Source of the DNA: Castor canadensis
Taxonomy: Eukaryota; Chordata; Mammalia; Rodentia; Castoridae
Length of the DNA: 64,000 nucleotides
Direction: 5' to 3'
NCBI RefSeq assembly: GCF_047511655.1
Contig: NC_133391.1
Span: forward strand, 127,876,906-127,940,905
In this document: piece by piece, positions 24,967 through 35,080 of the stretch
How positions within the stretch are numbered: the stretch's first letter is position 1
Layout: each line of letters begins with the position of its first letter
The notes under the pieces: generated by a model
Told to the model about the DNA's origin: nothing
Seen by the model: the letters and a program-made list of their open reading frames with translations, nothing else
Database searches by the model: none
Made by a program: the position numbers and the translations under genes

Positions 24967-25690
24967 AAGAGATTTATGTTTTTCCCCCACTACTGACAAA
25001 TGGATCAAGAAAATGTGGTATCTATACACAATGGAATTTTATGCAGCCATGAAGAAGAACGAAATGTTATCATTCGCTGGTAAATGGATGGAATTGGAGA
25101 ACATCATTCTAAGTGAAGTTAGCCTGGTCCAAAAGACCAAAAATCGTATGTTCTCACTCATATGCGGACATTAGACCAAGGGCAAACACAACAAGGTGAT
25201 TGGACTTTGATCACAAGATAAAAGCGAGAGCACACAAGGGAGATATGAGGATAGGAAAGACACCTAAAAAATTAGCTAGCATTTGTTGCCCTCAACACAA
25301 AAAAACTAAAGCAGATACCTTAAAAGCAACTGAGGCCAATAGGAGAAGGGGACCAGGAACTAGAGAAGAGGTTAGATCAAGAAGAATTAACCTAGAAGGT
25401 AACACACACGCACAGGAAATTAATGTGAGTCAACTCCTATCCTTATCTCAACCAGCAAAAACCCTTGTTCCTTCCTATTATTGCTTATACTCTCTCTTCA
25501 ACAAAATTAGAAATAAGGGCAAAATAGTTTCTGCTGGGTAGTGAAAGGGTGGGAGTGGGGGGAAGAAGGAGGGGGTGGGGGAAGAGGGAGGGGGCAGGGT
25601 GAGTGGTAAGGGAGGGGGTGGGGGGATGGGGGAGAAATGACCCAAACATTGTATGCACATATGAATAAAAAAAAAGAGATTTATGTTTTT
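24967..25690 (+). mobile_element. Young 5'-truncated L1 with 17-bp perfect TSD
   Basis: AAGAGATTTATGTTTTT at 24967-24983 is repeated at 25674-25690. The insert carries the ORF2 end (AAATGTGGTATCTATACACA), a 3' UTR with a long G-rich tract (about 25545-25633) and the tail ATGCACATATGAATAAAA. The apparent 113-aa frame inside is 3' UTR, not a gene. Confidence 0.95.
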
Positions 25691-25699
25691 GAATTACAT

Positions 25700-26125
25700 A
25701 CATTTTCTGTCATCAAGTAATACTCCACATGGAAAGAATAGTAGTGCTTTAATGACTGGTACCACATTAACTGAATTAAAGGAAAAAGTAATTTTCTTCA
25801 AAGAGTTCTTACTCTTTCACTGATGGTGTTGAATGCTCAACAATTTATGCAATTCAAAGAAAACTCAAGATTTCTAAAAAAAAACACCTTTTATTTCAAG
25901 GAAATAAAACTTAGATGACTGACTTTGGAAGAATTTGCTTTAAAACAAACTACAGACATTTTGCCATTAATTTATAGTGGAATGCTTTTAAGTATTTATA
26001 GAACACAATATGTCTGTGCCTTTGGCTTCAGTTATGTGAGAATCTGGACAACATACAAGAGATTCATTTCTCTGACATCATCAATAAAGGCCTGATTTTG
26101 GTCACACCCAAGAGTACATGAATTC
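25700..26125. other. Unrecognised intronic sequence
   Basis: Nothing is recognised between two L1 insertions. Confidence 0.5.
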
Positions 26126-26130
26126 AAAAT

Positions 26131-26288
26131 ATCAAACTAATAAGGGCAGAACAGGTTCTGCCTGGAAGCAAGGGGGGATGGGAGGAGAGGGAGGGGCCCG
26201 GGGAGAAATGGCCCAAACAATGTATGCACATGTGAATAGATAAATTAAAAAAGAAAGAAAGAAAAAATGCAAAAAAAAAAATCAAACT
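26131..26288 (+). mobile_element. Very short L1 3' end
   Basis: ATCAAACT at 26131-26138 recurs at 26281-26288. Between lie AATAAGGGCAGAACAGGTTC, a G-rich tract (26166-26205), ATGTATGCACATGTGAATAG and an A-rich tail. Confidence 0.85.
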
Positions 26289-26424
26289 GATTGACCTACA
26301 AAGTGGCATAAACACACTAGAAAACAATGTGGTATTATAGTACGGTTAAAGATGAACATACCCTTCCACTTTAAGGTGTGTCCTAAACATACAACTTTTT
26401 TCCTTGCAGTTACTGTTTCTATAA

Positions 26425-26650
26425 CCTTTTTTTTTTTTTTTGGTGGGACTGGGGTTTGACTCAGGACTTCATGCTTACAAAGTAGGCACTCTACTGCTTG
26501 AACCCAACCTTCACTCCTTTTTGCTCAGATTATTTTGGAGATGGGGTCTAAAGAACTATTTGTCTGGCCTGGCCTCAAATCGCAATCCTCTCAATGTCAG
26601 CCTCCCATGTAGCTAGGATTACAGACATGAGCTACCAGCACCAGGCTTCT
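26425..26650 (-). repeat. ID + B1 composite SINE, minus strand
   Basis: It runs from a poly-T start through GGGGTTTGACTCAGGACTTC, then antisense B1 ending at GCTACCAGCACCAGGC. Confidence 0.88.
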
Positions 26651-26889
26651 GTAACATTCTTGAATAAGTCTTCCAGCGACCAGAATATTTACCATAGCAC
26701 TATTAATAACTGCAAAAATCAGGGAGAAATTCCCTATGAGTAGCAAGGAGCAATGAAAATAAATGGGTTATAATTACAATATGAAAGAACTTTAGGAACA
26801 TAATAAACAGAGATAAAAAAAGTCACAAAACAGTACATACAATATGATTCCATTGATATTAGTTGGAAAATGTGCATGACTAAACAAAT

Positions 26890-27000
26890 GACTTAGGGAT
26901 AAAGATATGTGTAATCCCAGGCACTTAGAGGCAAAAATAGAAGGATGGTAGTTTAAGGCCGTTCCAGGCAAAAAGTTAGGGAGACCCTATCTCATGATAA
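26890..27000 (+). repeat. B1-like SINE, diverged
   Basis: GTGTAATCCCAGGCACTTAG and GGGAGACCCTATCTCATGAT mark the unit. Confidence 0.7.
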
Positions 27001-28570
27001 AGATTACTTCTCAACAGGGAGGGAAAGATTTTCAAAGGTTGTGATTATATTTTTTCCCCTAAATTGTGATGGTATCAAAAAGGTTTGCTATATTGTGATT
27101 CATATATATTTTAGTAATTCCTGAATTTTAATAAAATAATTTTAAAAGACAAAATGAATAGATGAGAGGAAATAGCTGCATTGTCAGAGATGCAACATTT
27201 TCTAAAGTGCAGTACCTATTATAAATGCTAGCATGTCTCAGATTGCGAAGAACAGGTACAAAGAACTAGGAAATACTATAAGGGTTCAAGAAGAAAGAAG
27301 AGGCCAGACTCAACAGATGGAAACCAGCCCTAATAGACCACTGGAATGTGACTCAGAACACAAAGCAATTAGGGTGTTATGAAAGCAGCTCTGACACAGC
27401 TGCCACCCTGACTCCTTGACACAGACATCTATTGATCTCTAATTATTCTCCTTCTCCCTTTATGTATCTATGAACTCTAATTCAAAAGGGAAAAAAAATC
27501 TGTGTTTGGTCCATTACAAACCTCTACAGAATTGCTATGTTAGAAAAAATTCTCATGCCCAGCTACATCATAGGGCTCTGACTGCCTTAGAGCTAATGAC
27601 TTGGAATCAGAGACATGGGTATGGCTCCATGCATGGTGACCAATACAGATGGCATCACAACCAGCTATCTTCTCTAAAAGACATAGCCAGCAATCAAAGC
27701 ACCATAGACAATCATCCATTAAAACAGTTCTAACTGATATCATTACAAATAACAGTTTAGAATAATGATCTTTACATTTTTATGTGTGTATTTCCTTTGG
27801 TCTTTCTCAATATGGCACAAAGTATGTGTGACTACCCCAAATAATTTTATCACTACTAAGTGTGAAAAGAGTTTTATGAGTAAAGCCAAAACTTACTTTT
27901 ATTCAATATCATATTCATTTTAAAATATATATTCATAAATACACTGAAGCTTTGCATTGTTACATTAAAAATGTTTACCAAACCCCACATTTAAAGTGGG
28001 GTACAACCAATATTGGTGACTAGCTCATCGGCTATGTCAGTGCTTAGTATGTATCATGCAGGAGTTACTGGATTTGGTGTTCTTTATGAAAGCTTTCAGT
28101 ACCAAAAAATACTGTAGTTTAGAAGAACTGGAAACCAGTAACTCTATAATTCATCAGTTATAGTGCCAAATTCTTTTTGGTGCTTTTCATCTTGTAATAT
28201 AAGAATTTTTCTGTTACTGGTAAACAAGATTCCCCCTAACTTGTGAGAAATGTCTTAATAAAATGCTTTAAATGGTTTGCACGATTGGGGAAAAATAAAT
28301 CCTACAAACATTGAAAGAATAATGAAGAAATATTATGAACTTGAAGACCATAAACTCAACATGTTAGATAAAAAAGATAAACTCCTCAAAAGACACAAAA
28401 ACTTCTGACGTTCACATAAAACAAAATAGCTTGAGAAATTTTCTACGTGTTAAAGTTATTGAATTTGTAGTTTAAAAGCCTTCCAACAAAGAAAACCCCA
28501 TAACCTTCATGGTTGGTTTGTACCAAACATTTAAGAAAGAAAAAATACAAACTTACAGAAAATGCAAGAA
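27001..28570. other. Unrecognised intronic sequence
   Basis: No named repeat or exon is seen. Two opposing short frames near 27470-27743 overlap and look like chance. Confidence 0.5.
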
Positions 28571-28645
28571 TAAGTTGGGCACAGGGGCTCATACCTGTAA
28601 TCCCAGCTGCTTGGGAGGCAGAGATTGGGAGGATCATAGAAGATG
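28571..28645 (+). repeat. B1-like SINE, 5' half
   Basis: GTTGGGCACAGGGGCTCATA and TAATCCCAGCTGCTTGGGAG are present; the 3' half is missing. Confidence 0.8.
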
Positions 28646-28757
28646 AAAGGGATAATCTAAGTAGCTCCCACACAATTTTTCTATAAGCCTGAAACTGCTC
28701 TGAAAATAAACTCTGTTTTAAAAAGCCAATCAATACAATTCAACATCTAATCATCTT

Positions 28758-28870
28758 AATAGAAGAAAGGAAGAAGGAAGGAAGGAAGGAGGCAAGGACG
28801 GAGGGAGAGAAGGAAGGAATAAATGTTGGAAGAAGGATGGCAAGAAGGAAAGAAGGAAGGAAAGGAACAC
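28758..28870 (+). repeat. GGAA/GAAG microsatellite
   Basis: An interrupted run of GGAA, GAAG and GGGA units. GGAA repeats can recruit ETS factors in other settings; no evidence for that here. Confidence 0.85.
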
Positions 28871-29069
28871 CTCTCCCTGGGGCCCTGGGGCAGAAGTTAA
28901 GCATTGTTAGAGCACTATTAAATATCGTAAAAGTACTGCTAATGGTAATGATAAGCCTTTATTACAAGCACCTCTTTTAATGTTCATTTATGTTGAATGC
29001 TAATTTCCAATAATCTAAGATTTAGCTTATTTAATTGCCTGGGCTATTTGACTCCCCAGTTGACAGCTG

Positions 29070-29650
29070 TTAGACCCTTGTGTGAAGGACTATCAGCCAA
29101 GCAGCCAGCTAGATTGCCCTCAGTTCCATCTGTGGAACAGTCCACAGATGCCTTGAAGAAGCTATAGTGGCAAGCACAATAGCTTGCTGTAGAAGCACAA
29201 TTCTGGCTCCAGAAGATACTATCTTAGCCACGACTGGTTCAAACAGCTTGTGCCAGGTCTTTTGCCATCACAAGCCTTGGTGAACTCTAGATGACCCTGC
29301 AGTCATTTTTGCCCAGATCAGAGGAGGAGCACTTCCCCTGGTGGCCCAGCAGAAGGTCTATGAATGGTGCAAATACAGGTCTTTCATTTGCATGAAGGGC
29401 TGTGCCATGGTTGATACAGTCCTTAATCTGCAGGAAGTTCTGCCATGATTGGTGCAGACACCCTTGCCACACTTTTTTCTGGCTATAAAAGCAGGCTGTT
29501 TAGCATATTTTGTGATTCAGCTGAGAAACACCCTCCTGTGCTGTCACCACAACCCTGGTTTTACAGTATTAGGCCCAATAAAAGGCTATTCTGGAGTAGT
29601 CTTTTCTTGCCTACTTTTGATCATTATCATCAGTGGAGTGTGTGAGTAAC
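29070..29650 (+). mobile_element. ERV-type LTR with TATA box and poly-A signal
   Basis: TATAAAA at 29484-29490 is followed 90 bp later by AATAAA at 29577-29582 and a T-rich downstream segment. This is the spacing of the U3/R/U5 layout of a retroviral LTR. Ends are approximate. Sequence 29651-30300 may be attached internal leader sequence; I see no intact retroviral gene in it. Confidence 0.5.
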
Positions 29651-30300
29651 ACAAAGATGGAGGAAGCAGTAATGGACCAGCAGCTACAGCAGCAGTAGCA
29701 ACAAGAGGTCAGACAGGTGAAGAGTTCCAGCAAGGTTTGGGCAGAAATAATAGGGAACAGAGATGACAGAGACAATGAGGGCAATGAAGAGCTGAAGATG
29801 AGAAACTACAGGGCCTGGTTGCTGAAAGAGTTGCAGAGAACTGCCAAGCCTTAGGGAACAAGGGTCTCAGACACCCTGGGCGTGAGAGATGCAACAATAA
29901 CCATTGTTAAGGATTGAGGATCCCAACACCCTAAGTCAAGAGCTGTAAATTTGTCACTGTAGAGTGGAGGGTCCCAGCCTCACAGGCCTGTACAAGAGGT
30001 GTAACACTAGAAGATATCACCTGCTGCTACTTGCTGATGTCTGCTGCTACCACGTACTGGTGCTGAAAGTCAAGGATTAGAATAGCTGCCAATTCCCAGG
30101 GTCACTGATGGTTACAGCACAGGGTAATAATTCTCCAACTTAAGTGCCTAGAGCTATAAGTGTCCAGCTTCTAGAGCAACAGGTTTTTAGCTCTCAAGGT
30201 TTGTAGCTATCATCTGTGTCTGCCAGTCCAGCCCATAGGCCTTGGGCACCCAAGGGCCTAGGATTGTCAACACTGGAAGAGCTTCTTCTTACCTACTATG
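29651..30300 (+). other. Possible ERV leader or unclassified repeat
   Basis: It has higher GC than its surroundings and many short internal echoes (CAGCAGCTACAGCAGCAGT, CTGCTGCTAC twice). It abuts the LTR-like segment. No open frame of note is seen and I cannot name it. Confidence 0.3.
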
Positions 30301-30719
30301 ATTCCTAACCAGGTAGAACAAAAGGACCCCAGCCAACTGATTAATAACAATTATACTTAACAATAAAAAAAAACCCACTTTTCTCCTAAGATAGGATACA
30401 AGACAAAAATATTTACTCTCACCAATTGTATTCAGTATTACACTGGGAGTCTGATTCAGTGCAACCATGAAGGAAATAAAAGGCAACAAATTGGAAAGGA
30501 AAAAATAAAAGTGTTTATATCAACAATTGACATAATTATCTACACAGACTGTCCAATTCTACAAAGGCTGCGGGGAGTAGTGAGTATAGTAGTGTGTAGG
30601 ATACATGATCAAATAGATTCTGATATTAAATTTCACTCTTAGTACTGCTTATATCACTTCTGTTCTGTCTGTTTTGCTTGAGTAGCAAAAATATCTTGTG
30701 AAGGCTAGGTAAGTATTGT

Positions 30720-31240
30720 TATTCACATTTTACATGGCCAGTGATCCAGCACTTGCACACCTGGGCACATAGTCATGTGAAATAAAAGTTTTCTGCAGCT
30801 CCATTCATAAGCACCAAAAACTGGAAGGACTCCAAATGTCCTTCAATAGGTAAATGTACAAACTATGGTATAAATAACACAGAATAGTAGTCAACAATGA
30901 AAAGGAATAAACTACTGATACATACAATGAATCTCAAAGACATTATGCTGAAGGGAAAAAGCCAGTTTCAAAAAGGTTCATTTGATATGATGTGTTCTGC
31001 ATCTCAAACCACAACATGAAATGAGATTACAAGGAGAGAGAGGAAGTTAGCAGTTGCCATGGTTAAGAATGGAAAGAGTGTACCACTACAAAGGTTTAGC
31101 ATGAGAGTTATTGAGGGCGATAAAAATGCTCTGTATTCTGATTGGGATGTGGTTACATGAATCTTTTACCTGAGTTAAAATGTTAAATGTACACTAACTG
31201 AAAGTCAATTTTACTGTATTTTAATTTGAAAATAAAATTT
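30720..31240 (+). mobile_element. Old L1 3' part
   Basis: CCATTCATAAGCACCAAAAA, CAAATGTCCTTCAATAGGTA and AATGAATCTCAAAGACATTA are ORF2-end and 3' UTR landmarks of ancient L1 families. Confidence 0.7.
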
Positions 31241-31339
31241 AAAAAGCCAACTTACTAACAATAAAATGAACACTAAATAAAAATATTGAGCATGATGAAA
31301 TCCCTTACCATACAGAGTTTAATATATGCCAATATTAAA

Positions 31340-31490
31340 AAAAAAACTGAGATAGCACTACATACCAATTAGAATGACTAAAACAGTGACCATACCAAAT
31401 GTCAATGAGAAAGTGGAACACCTGAAACTGTCATACATTGCTGGCAGGAATGTAAAATGGTACCATGAACTTGGCAGTTTCTTAAGGGAG
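31340..31490 (+). mobile_element. Old L1 ORF2 fragment
   Basis: GAGATAGCACTACATACCAA and ACATTGCTGGCAGGAATGTA correspond to the ORF2 region before the cysteine-rich end. It is diverged. Confidence 0.7.
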
Positions 31491-31494
31491 ACAT

Positions 31495-31805
31495 ACAGCT
31501 GGACACTGTGGCTATTCAACAAGGGGAGATTGGGAGGACCATGCTTTCAAGCCAGCCTCAGCAAAAAAAAGTTCATGAGACCCCATCTCAACCAATAAAA
31601 GCTGGGTATGGTGTCACACACCTGTCACTCCAGTTACTAGGAGGATCACAGTCCAGGCCAGCCTTGGCATAAATGCGAGACCCTATTAAAAAAATACATA
31701 AAGCAAAAAAGGGTTGGCTATGTGACTCAAGTGGTAGAACAACGACTGCCTAGCAAGCGCAAGGTCTTTAGTTTAACCCCCCAGTACTACAACAGAAAAG
31801 AAAAA
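31495..31805 (+). repeat. Composite SINE: B1 + B1 + ID
   Basis: GCTGGACACTGTGGCT, GCTGGGTATGGTGTCACACA and GGCTATGTGACTCAAGTGGT open the three units. An A-rich tail follows. Confidence 0.85.
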
Positions 31806-32024
31806 AAAACTGAAACCAACAAAACCAAAACCTCAGGCTTTGAGGTGAAGAACAGAGTTGGATTTGAATCCAAAATTGTGTTTCATTCATTTCCTACACA
31901 TAGTAACTGTATTATATAATTACTCACTTAAATTTGCTTAGCCATTTTCTGTAACTTATTTTCTTATCTCAGGCTTTTTTCCCTAAAGAGTTTTCAACTT
32001 TATTAGGGCACAGAATACACTGCT

Positions 32025-32140
32025 TTTTTTTTTTTTTTCCTGCCTTAGTTATTTTTCAAATAGGATCTTGTGTTTTTCCCCAGGCGGCTTCAAACCACCA
32101 TCCTCCAAATCTCCACCTCCAGAGCGATGGCCCAAAGCCT
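32025..32140 (-). repeat. B1-like SINE piece, minus strand
   Basis: A poly-T start, then TTCAAATAGGATCTTGTG and TTCAAACCACCATCCTCC. It is partial. Confidence 0.6.
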
Positions 32141-32304
32141 GAGATCTTGTGCACTGTGGTGATGGAACAACGTAGGAGAGGTTATGAAGGCTGCGGCAAG
32201 ATGTGGTTCTGATGTACTGGAACCTCTTTCAACGCCCCAAACAACCCGCTCCGCTACTTGGCACGAATCCTGTTCAGAAACGCCACGATTAGAGTCAAAT
32301 TTCT

Positions 32305-32505
32305 TTTTCTTAATTATCGTTTTTTGGCGGCACTGACGTTTGAACTCAGGGCCTCACTCTTGCTAGGCAGGCTCTCTCACCACACTGCCAACCATTTTTT
32401 GTGATGGGTTTATTTCGAGATAGGGTCGCAGGAACTATTTGACCGGGCTGGCTTCGAACTGCGATCCTCCTGATCTCTGCCTCCTGAGTAACTAGGTTTT
32501 GGTTG
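32305..32505 (-). repeat. ID + B1 SINE, minus strand, at the CpG-island edge
   Basis: GACGTTTGAACTCAGGGCCT, then TTTCGAGATAGGGTCGCAGG and GGCTTCGAACTGCGATCCTC. It keeps many CpG sites that most copies in this window have lost. Confidence 0.9.
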
Positions 32506-32843
32506 TGAACCGAGAGTCGCATGGGGACAGCGCCCGGGCCAAAGAGCCACTGAAAGGTAAACCTGAGGAAGAGCGAGGCCGAGGCGCCCGAGATAACTAC
32601 GTACACCATCAGCCCTGGTGCAAGCCAGGCATGGGCGCACGAAAGCCACTTGCCCACGCCGCCAAGCGCCCCTGACCCATCTCCGAGCCCTCGTCCCTGT
32701 CGCGGATAGCAAGGACCAGGCTGAGGTAAGAGAGTGCGAGTCGTGATGGGGGTGAGGACCGCGAACACCCGGAGTTGAAGAGTCGCCCAAGGAAAGCGGC
32801 CAGAGCCACCCCAGAGTGAAGGGAACCGGAGGGAGGACGAACT

Positions 32844-32858
32844 GGGATTTCCCTTCCG
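32844..32858. promoter_or_regulatory. Possible kB site overlapping an ETS-like site
   Basis: GGGATTTCCC at 32844-32853 fits the NF-kB consensus GGGRNWYYCC at every position. It runs directly into TTCCGG (CCGGAAGGG on the minus strand), an ETS/GABPA-type core. Both lie in the CpG island, about 90 bp inside NDUFAF2 intron 1. GABP is known to regulate many mitochondrial genes. Binding here is inference only. Confidence 0.4.
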
Positions 32859-32941
32859 GGGACACCCTAAAGAGTAGCACCAGGCTGTCACTTTTTCCTC
32901 ACGTACTGATCGGGCAGGGGCTGCCCACGCTCTCACCTCAC

Positions 32942-33068
32942 CTCTCCAGTTCTTGTACTCCGGAATATAGTAGTATTTGTTTCCGAGGTGGTCTGTACCC
33001 ACAAGCTCCTTTACCTCCTTTGACAGCGCTCTCCACCAGGTGCGGAACAAACTCTGAGACCAACCCAT
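32942..33068 (-). CDS. NDUFAF2: NDUFAF2 coding exon 1 (complex I assembly factor, N-terminal 42 residues)
   Basis: NDUFAF2 (B17.2L, mimitin) is a mitochondrial assembly factor for respiratory complex I and a paralogue of the subunit NDUFA12. The exon starts MGWSQSLFRTWWRALSKEVK and continues through GTDHLGNKYYYIPEYKNWRG, which matches the human N-terminus closely, including the GNKYYYIP block typical of the NDUFA12/B17.2 family. The ATG at 33068-33066 has A at -3 and G at +4, a strong context. The exon is 127 nt (42 codons plus one base), then G|GTGAGG forms a good donor at 32941. This is the length I recall for human exon 1. The open frame continues to 32346 without a stop, but that part reads intron and an antisense SINE and is not protein. 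Loss of this protein in people causes complex I deficiency. Confidence 0.97.
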
Positions 33069-33308
33069 GCTGGCCTTACAATTCCAGCTCCAGCCTCCGC
33101 GGGTCTGTGGCTCAAGGAGACCCCGCCCACTGGCCCGCCCCCTCCCCGCGCCCTCCTAGTAACAGCGATCACCATTGGTCAGATTGCCCATTGGTCAGAT
33201 TGCCCATTGGTCAGTGCTTGGCCAATAGGAGACTCTGCTGTTACAGCCCCCAGTCTCCAACATCTGTCATGGTGGCATCCAGTGCTCGAGCTGGTATGAG
33301 CAAAGGCG
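33069..33308. promoter_or_regulatory. Bidirectional NDUFAF2/ERCC8 promoter
   Basis: The two start codons diverge with 240 bp between them. There is no TATA box. Four CCAAT boxes are visible. Three read ATTGG on the plus strand at 33174-33178, 33190-33194 and 33206-33210, inside tandem 16-bp units, and one reads CCAAT at 33222-33226. CCAAT boxes are the known binding site of NF-Y. GC-box-like sequence (CCCCGCCC and GCCCGCCCC) lies at 33121-33135, a known Sp/KLF target. The layout fits a CpG-island promoter firing both ways for a DNA-repair gene and a mitochondrial gene. Transcription start sites cannot be placed from sequence alone. Confidence 0.85.
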
Positions 33309-33385
33309 ATGCTGAGCTTTTTGTCCTCTCGACAAGCGGGTTTGGAGGATCCTCTCCGCTTTCGCAGAGCGGAGTCCACCCGGAG
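33269..33385 (+). promoter_or_regulatory. Overlapping upstream ORF in the ERCC8 5' leader
   Basis: An ATG at 33269, with G at -3 and G at +4, is offset by one base from the ERCC8 frame; a second in-frame ATG is at 33296. Reading through the exon 1 donor and on into exon 2, this frame meets TGA at 36613-36615, giving a 51-codon ORF that overlaps the true start. It would reduce ERCC8 translation only if the transcript begins upstream of 33269, which the sequence does not show. Confidence 0.45.
33309..33385 (+). CDS. ERCC8: ERCC8 coding exon 1 (N-terminal DDB1-contacting segment)
   Basis: The exon reads MLSFLSSRQAGLEDPLRFRR, then AESTR, and ends two bases into codon 26 (arginine), followed by donor GTAAGG at 33386. 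This matches the human N-terminus with a few substitutions (for example S3, S6, S7, A10 and F18 here). In CSA this N-terminal segment is helical and contacts DDB1 (established from structures). The ATG at 33309 has G at -3 and C at +4, a moderate context. It is chosen because it gives the family N-terminus. Two upstream ATGs (33269 and 33296) lie in a different frame and could matter if transcription starts upstream of them. Exon phase at the end is 2. Confidence 0.97.
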
Positions 33386-34204
33386 GTAAGGAAAACCTAC
33401 CTTTTTCTCTAGCCAGCCAGTTAGAATCGGAGAGTTTGTGTCGGAGGGGACCATTGACAAAAGATGGAGGTGAAGAAGTAGTCAGAAGCTAGATGTAGAG
33501 CCATGTGTGCTTTGGTTCAAGTATGAAGATGGGAATAAGGTCACTACTGTTGTATTTTGCCATCGGCTTAGAGAATGGATTGAAGTTGAGAGCAAGAGTG
33601 GGAGGCAAGTTAGTTGCAGTTTTCCAGGAGAGAGTTGATGGAAGCCTGGGGTAGGGAGGTGGTAGATGGGATGAAGGGAATGAAGAGATTTGGGAAATAT
33701 CCGAGAAATAGGAACATTCTGAGAAATTGATTGGATAAGTGAATGATGCAAAGGGAAGAGGCAGTCCTGATTCCCACACATGTGCCTTGTATAGGTTGAA
33801 TATTGGCGTTATACTTTGAGTTAAGAGTTTCCGAAAGAAAAGCAAATTTTACTTTTAATTTGTCCATACTGTTTTTGAAGAGCCTGTAAAGATATTTACT
33901 TAGAGAGTGGAGAGCATAGTTATATATATGAATTCCATGCTTTGGGAAATTTAGTTTTCTTTAATGTGAGATGATACCTGAAATCATGAGTAGCAGATAA
34001 GATCATCAGACACTATCAGTAAGAGTAAGAAGAAAAGCACTTCAATGGTAATACCCTGAGAAACATCAACATTTAAGAACAGACAGAAGGGACTGCAGAG
34101 GAACTGACGGTAAGTAACCAGCAGGTAGAAGGAAAACCAGGGAGATGAAGTGTCATGGATGCTGAGGGAGTTCAGGAGAGAGACATCAAATTGGGCAGAT
34201 GCTG

Positions 34205-34395
34205 CCCTCGCACCCTTCCTATGCTCTTAGTAGTTCTCTATCCCATTATCTGCTTTGCTTATTTTGGTATTATTACTACCAAAGTTGTGCTATATATATT
34301 CTTACTACTATATTGTCTTATTAACCCCTTAGAGGAAAAGGGAACTGTACGCTGGGCCCAAAACAGGTTTGGCACATAGTAGATCTATAATAAGT
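34205..34395 (+). repeat. L2/MIR-like remnant
   Basis: GGCACATAGTAGATCTATAATAAG-like ending (for example TTTGGCACATAGTAGAT) is the common L2/MIR tail phrase. Confidence 0.5.
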
Positions 34396-34849
34396 GTTAT
34401 GTAAATAGCATATGTTGAATTAATATGAGGAATTAAAAGTGGTATGTTGCATTTAACCAACACAGTAATCACTAATGACCTTGGGAAGAGCAGTTTCAAA
34501 GAAATGATGGCAATAAAAAGATTTCAGTGAGTTGAAGAATAACAGAAAAGGAAATGAGGACTGCTAACATGAATAGCTTTTTCAAGAAATTTAAATTGGT
34601 AGGAAGAAAAACAAGGAGTACAGTTTGCTTGTTGACAAACTGATGGGTATGATTTGTTCTAATATCCCAAAGGAAGAACTTGACCATGCATTATTTATCA
34701 TTAGCTGAGTAACAAAGTAATAATTAGTAGTTTAAACAACTGAAAGATTTATTGTCTCACAGGTTCAAGATATCAAAAATCAAGAAGTGTCTTAACTGGT
34801 TCCTTTCTGCTTCAGTATCTCTCACAAGACCACAATTAAGATAATGAGT

Positions 34850-35031
34850 GGAGTTGGGTATAGTGGTACTTGTGATCCCAGCACTCAGGAAGCAGAGGCA
34901 GGAAGAGAGTTGAGGCTGGGTTGTAGACGTATAGTGAGACCCTGTCTCAAAAAACAAAAGGCTAAGGATGTAACTCAGTGGTAGAGCACTTGCCTAGCAT
35001 GTGCAAAGCCTTGAGTTTGGTACCCAGAACT

Positions 35032-35032
<1 letters not shown>
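34850..35032 (+). repeat. B1-like + ID SINE
   Basis: A B1 unit ends with GAGACCCTGTCTCAAAAAAC. The ID unit reads AAGGATGTAACTCAGTGGTA, then CCTAGCATGTGCAAAGCCTT. Confidence 0.88.

Positions 35033-35076
<44 letters not shown>
35033..35076 (+). repeat. (GA)n microsatellite
   Basis: About 20 uninterrupted GA units extend the ID tail. Confidence 0.97.

Positions 35077-35080
<4 letters not shown>

Larger units (their letters stand above)
1..33068 (-). other. NDUFAF2: NDUFAF2 gene, 5' end only (exon 1 plus part of intron 1)
   Basis: The gene is transcribed right to left from the shared promoter. Only coding exon 1 (33068-32942) is inside the window. A GT donor at 32941-32940 opens intron 1, which runs past base 1, so at least 32.9 kb of intron is seen. 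I looked for the continuation of the protein (the REKRIVEAANKKE-type segment of the human protein, from memory) on the minus strand and did not find it. A very long first intron fits the large human gene. The intron holds only repeats and unrecognised non-coding sequence. Most of its younger L1 copies read on the plus strand, antisense to this gene. Confidence 0.9.
32500..33440. promoter_or_regulatory. CpG island spanning both first exons
   Basis: CpG dinucleotides and GC content rise sharply against the AT-rich surroundings, from about 32.5 kb through ERCC8 exon 1. The island covers the start of NDUFAF2 intron 1, both first coding exons and the shared promoter. Edges are judged by eye; no observed/expected ratio was computed. 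Confidence 0.8.

Noticed and set aside
33028..33045. CTCF-like CCACCAGGTGCGG in NDUFAF2 exon 1
   Set aside because: It breaks the invariant GGC of the core (GCG instead) and overlaps conserved coding sequence.
32346..33068. 240-codon open frame on the minus strand beginning with the NDUFAF2 start
   Set aside because: Only the first 127 nt are exon. The rest runs past a good GTGAGG donor into intron and an antisense SINE, and it does not match the family after NWRG.
32816..33412. 198-codon open frame on the plus strand across the CpG island
   Set aside because: It is antisense to NDUFAF2 exon 1 and off-frame to ERCC8 exon 1. Open frames are common in GC-rich islands. Only its last part (from 33269) is kept, as a possible uORF.
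33489..33867. Overlapping minus-strand frames of 85-118 codons just after ERCC8 exon 1
   Set aside because: They share the same bases in different frames, have no recognisable domain or splice context, and are likely chance.
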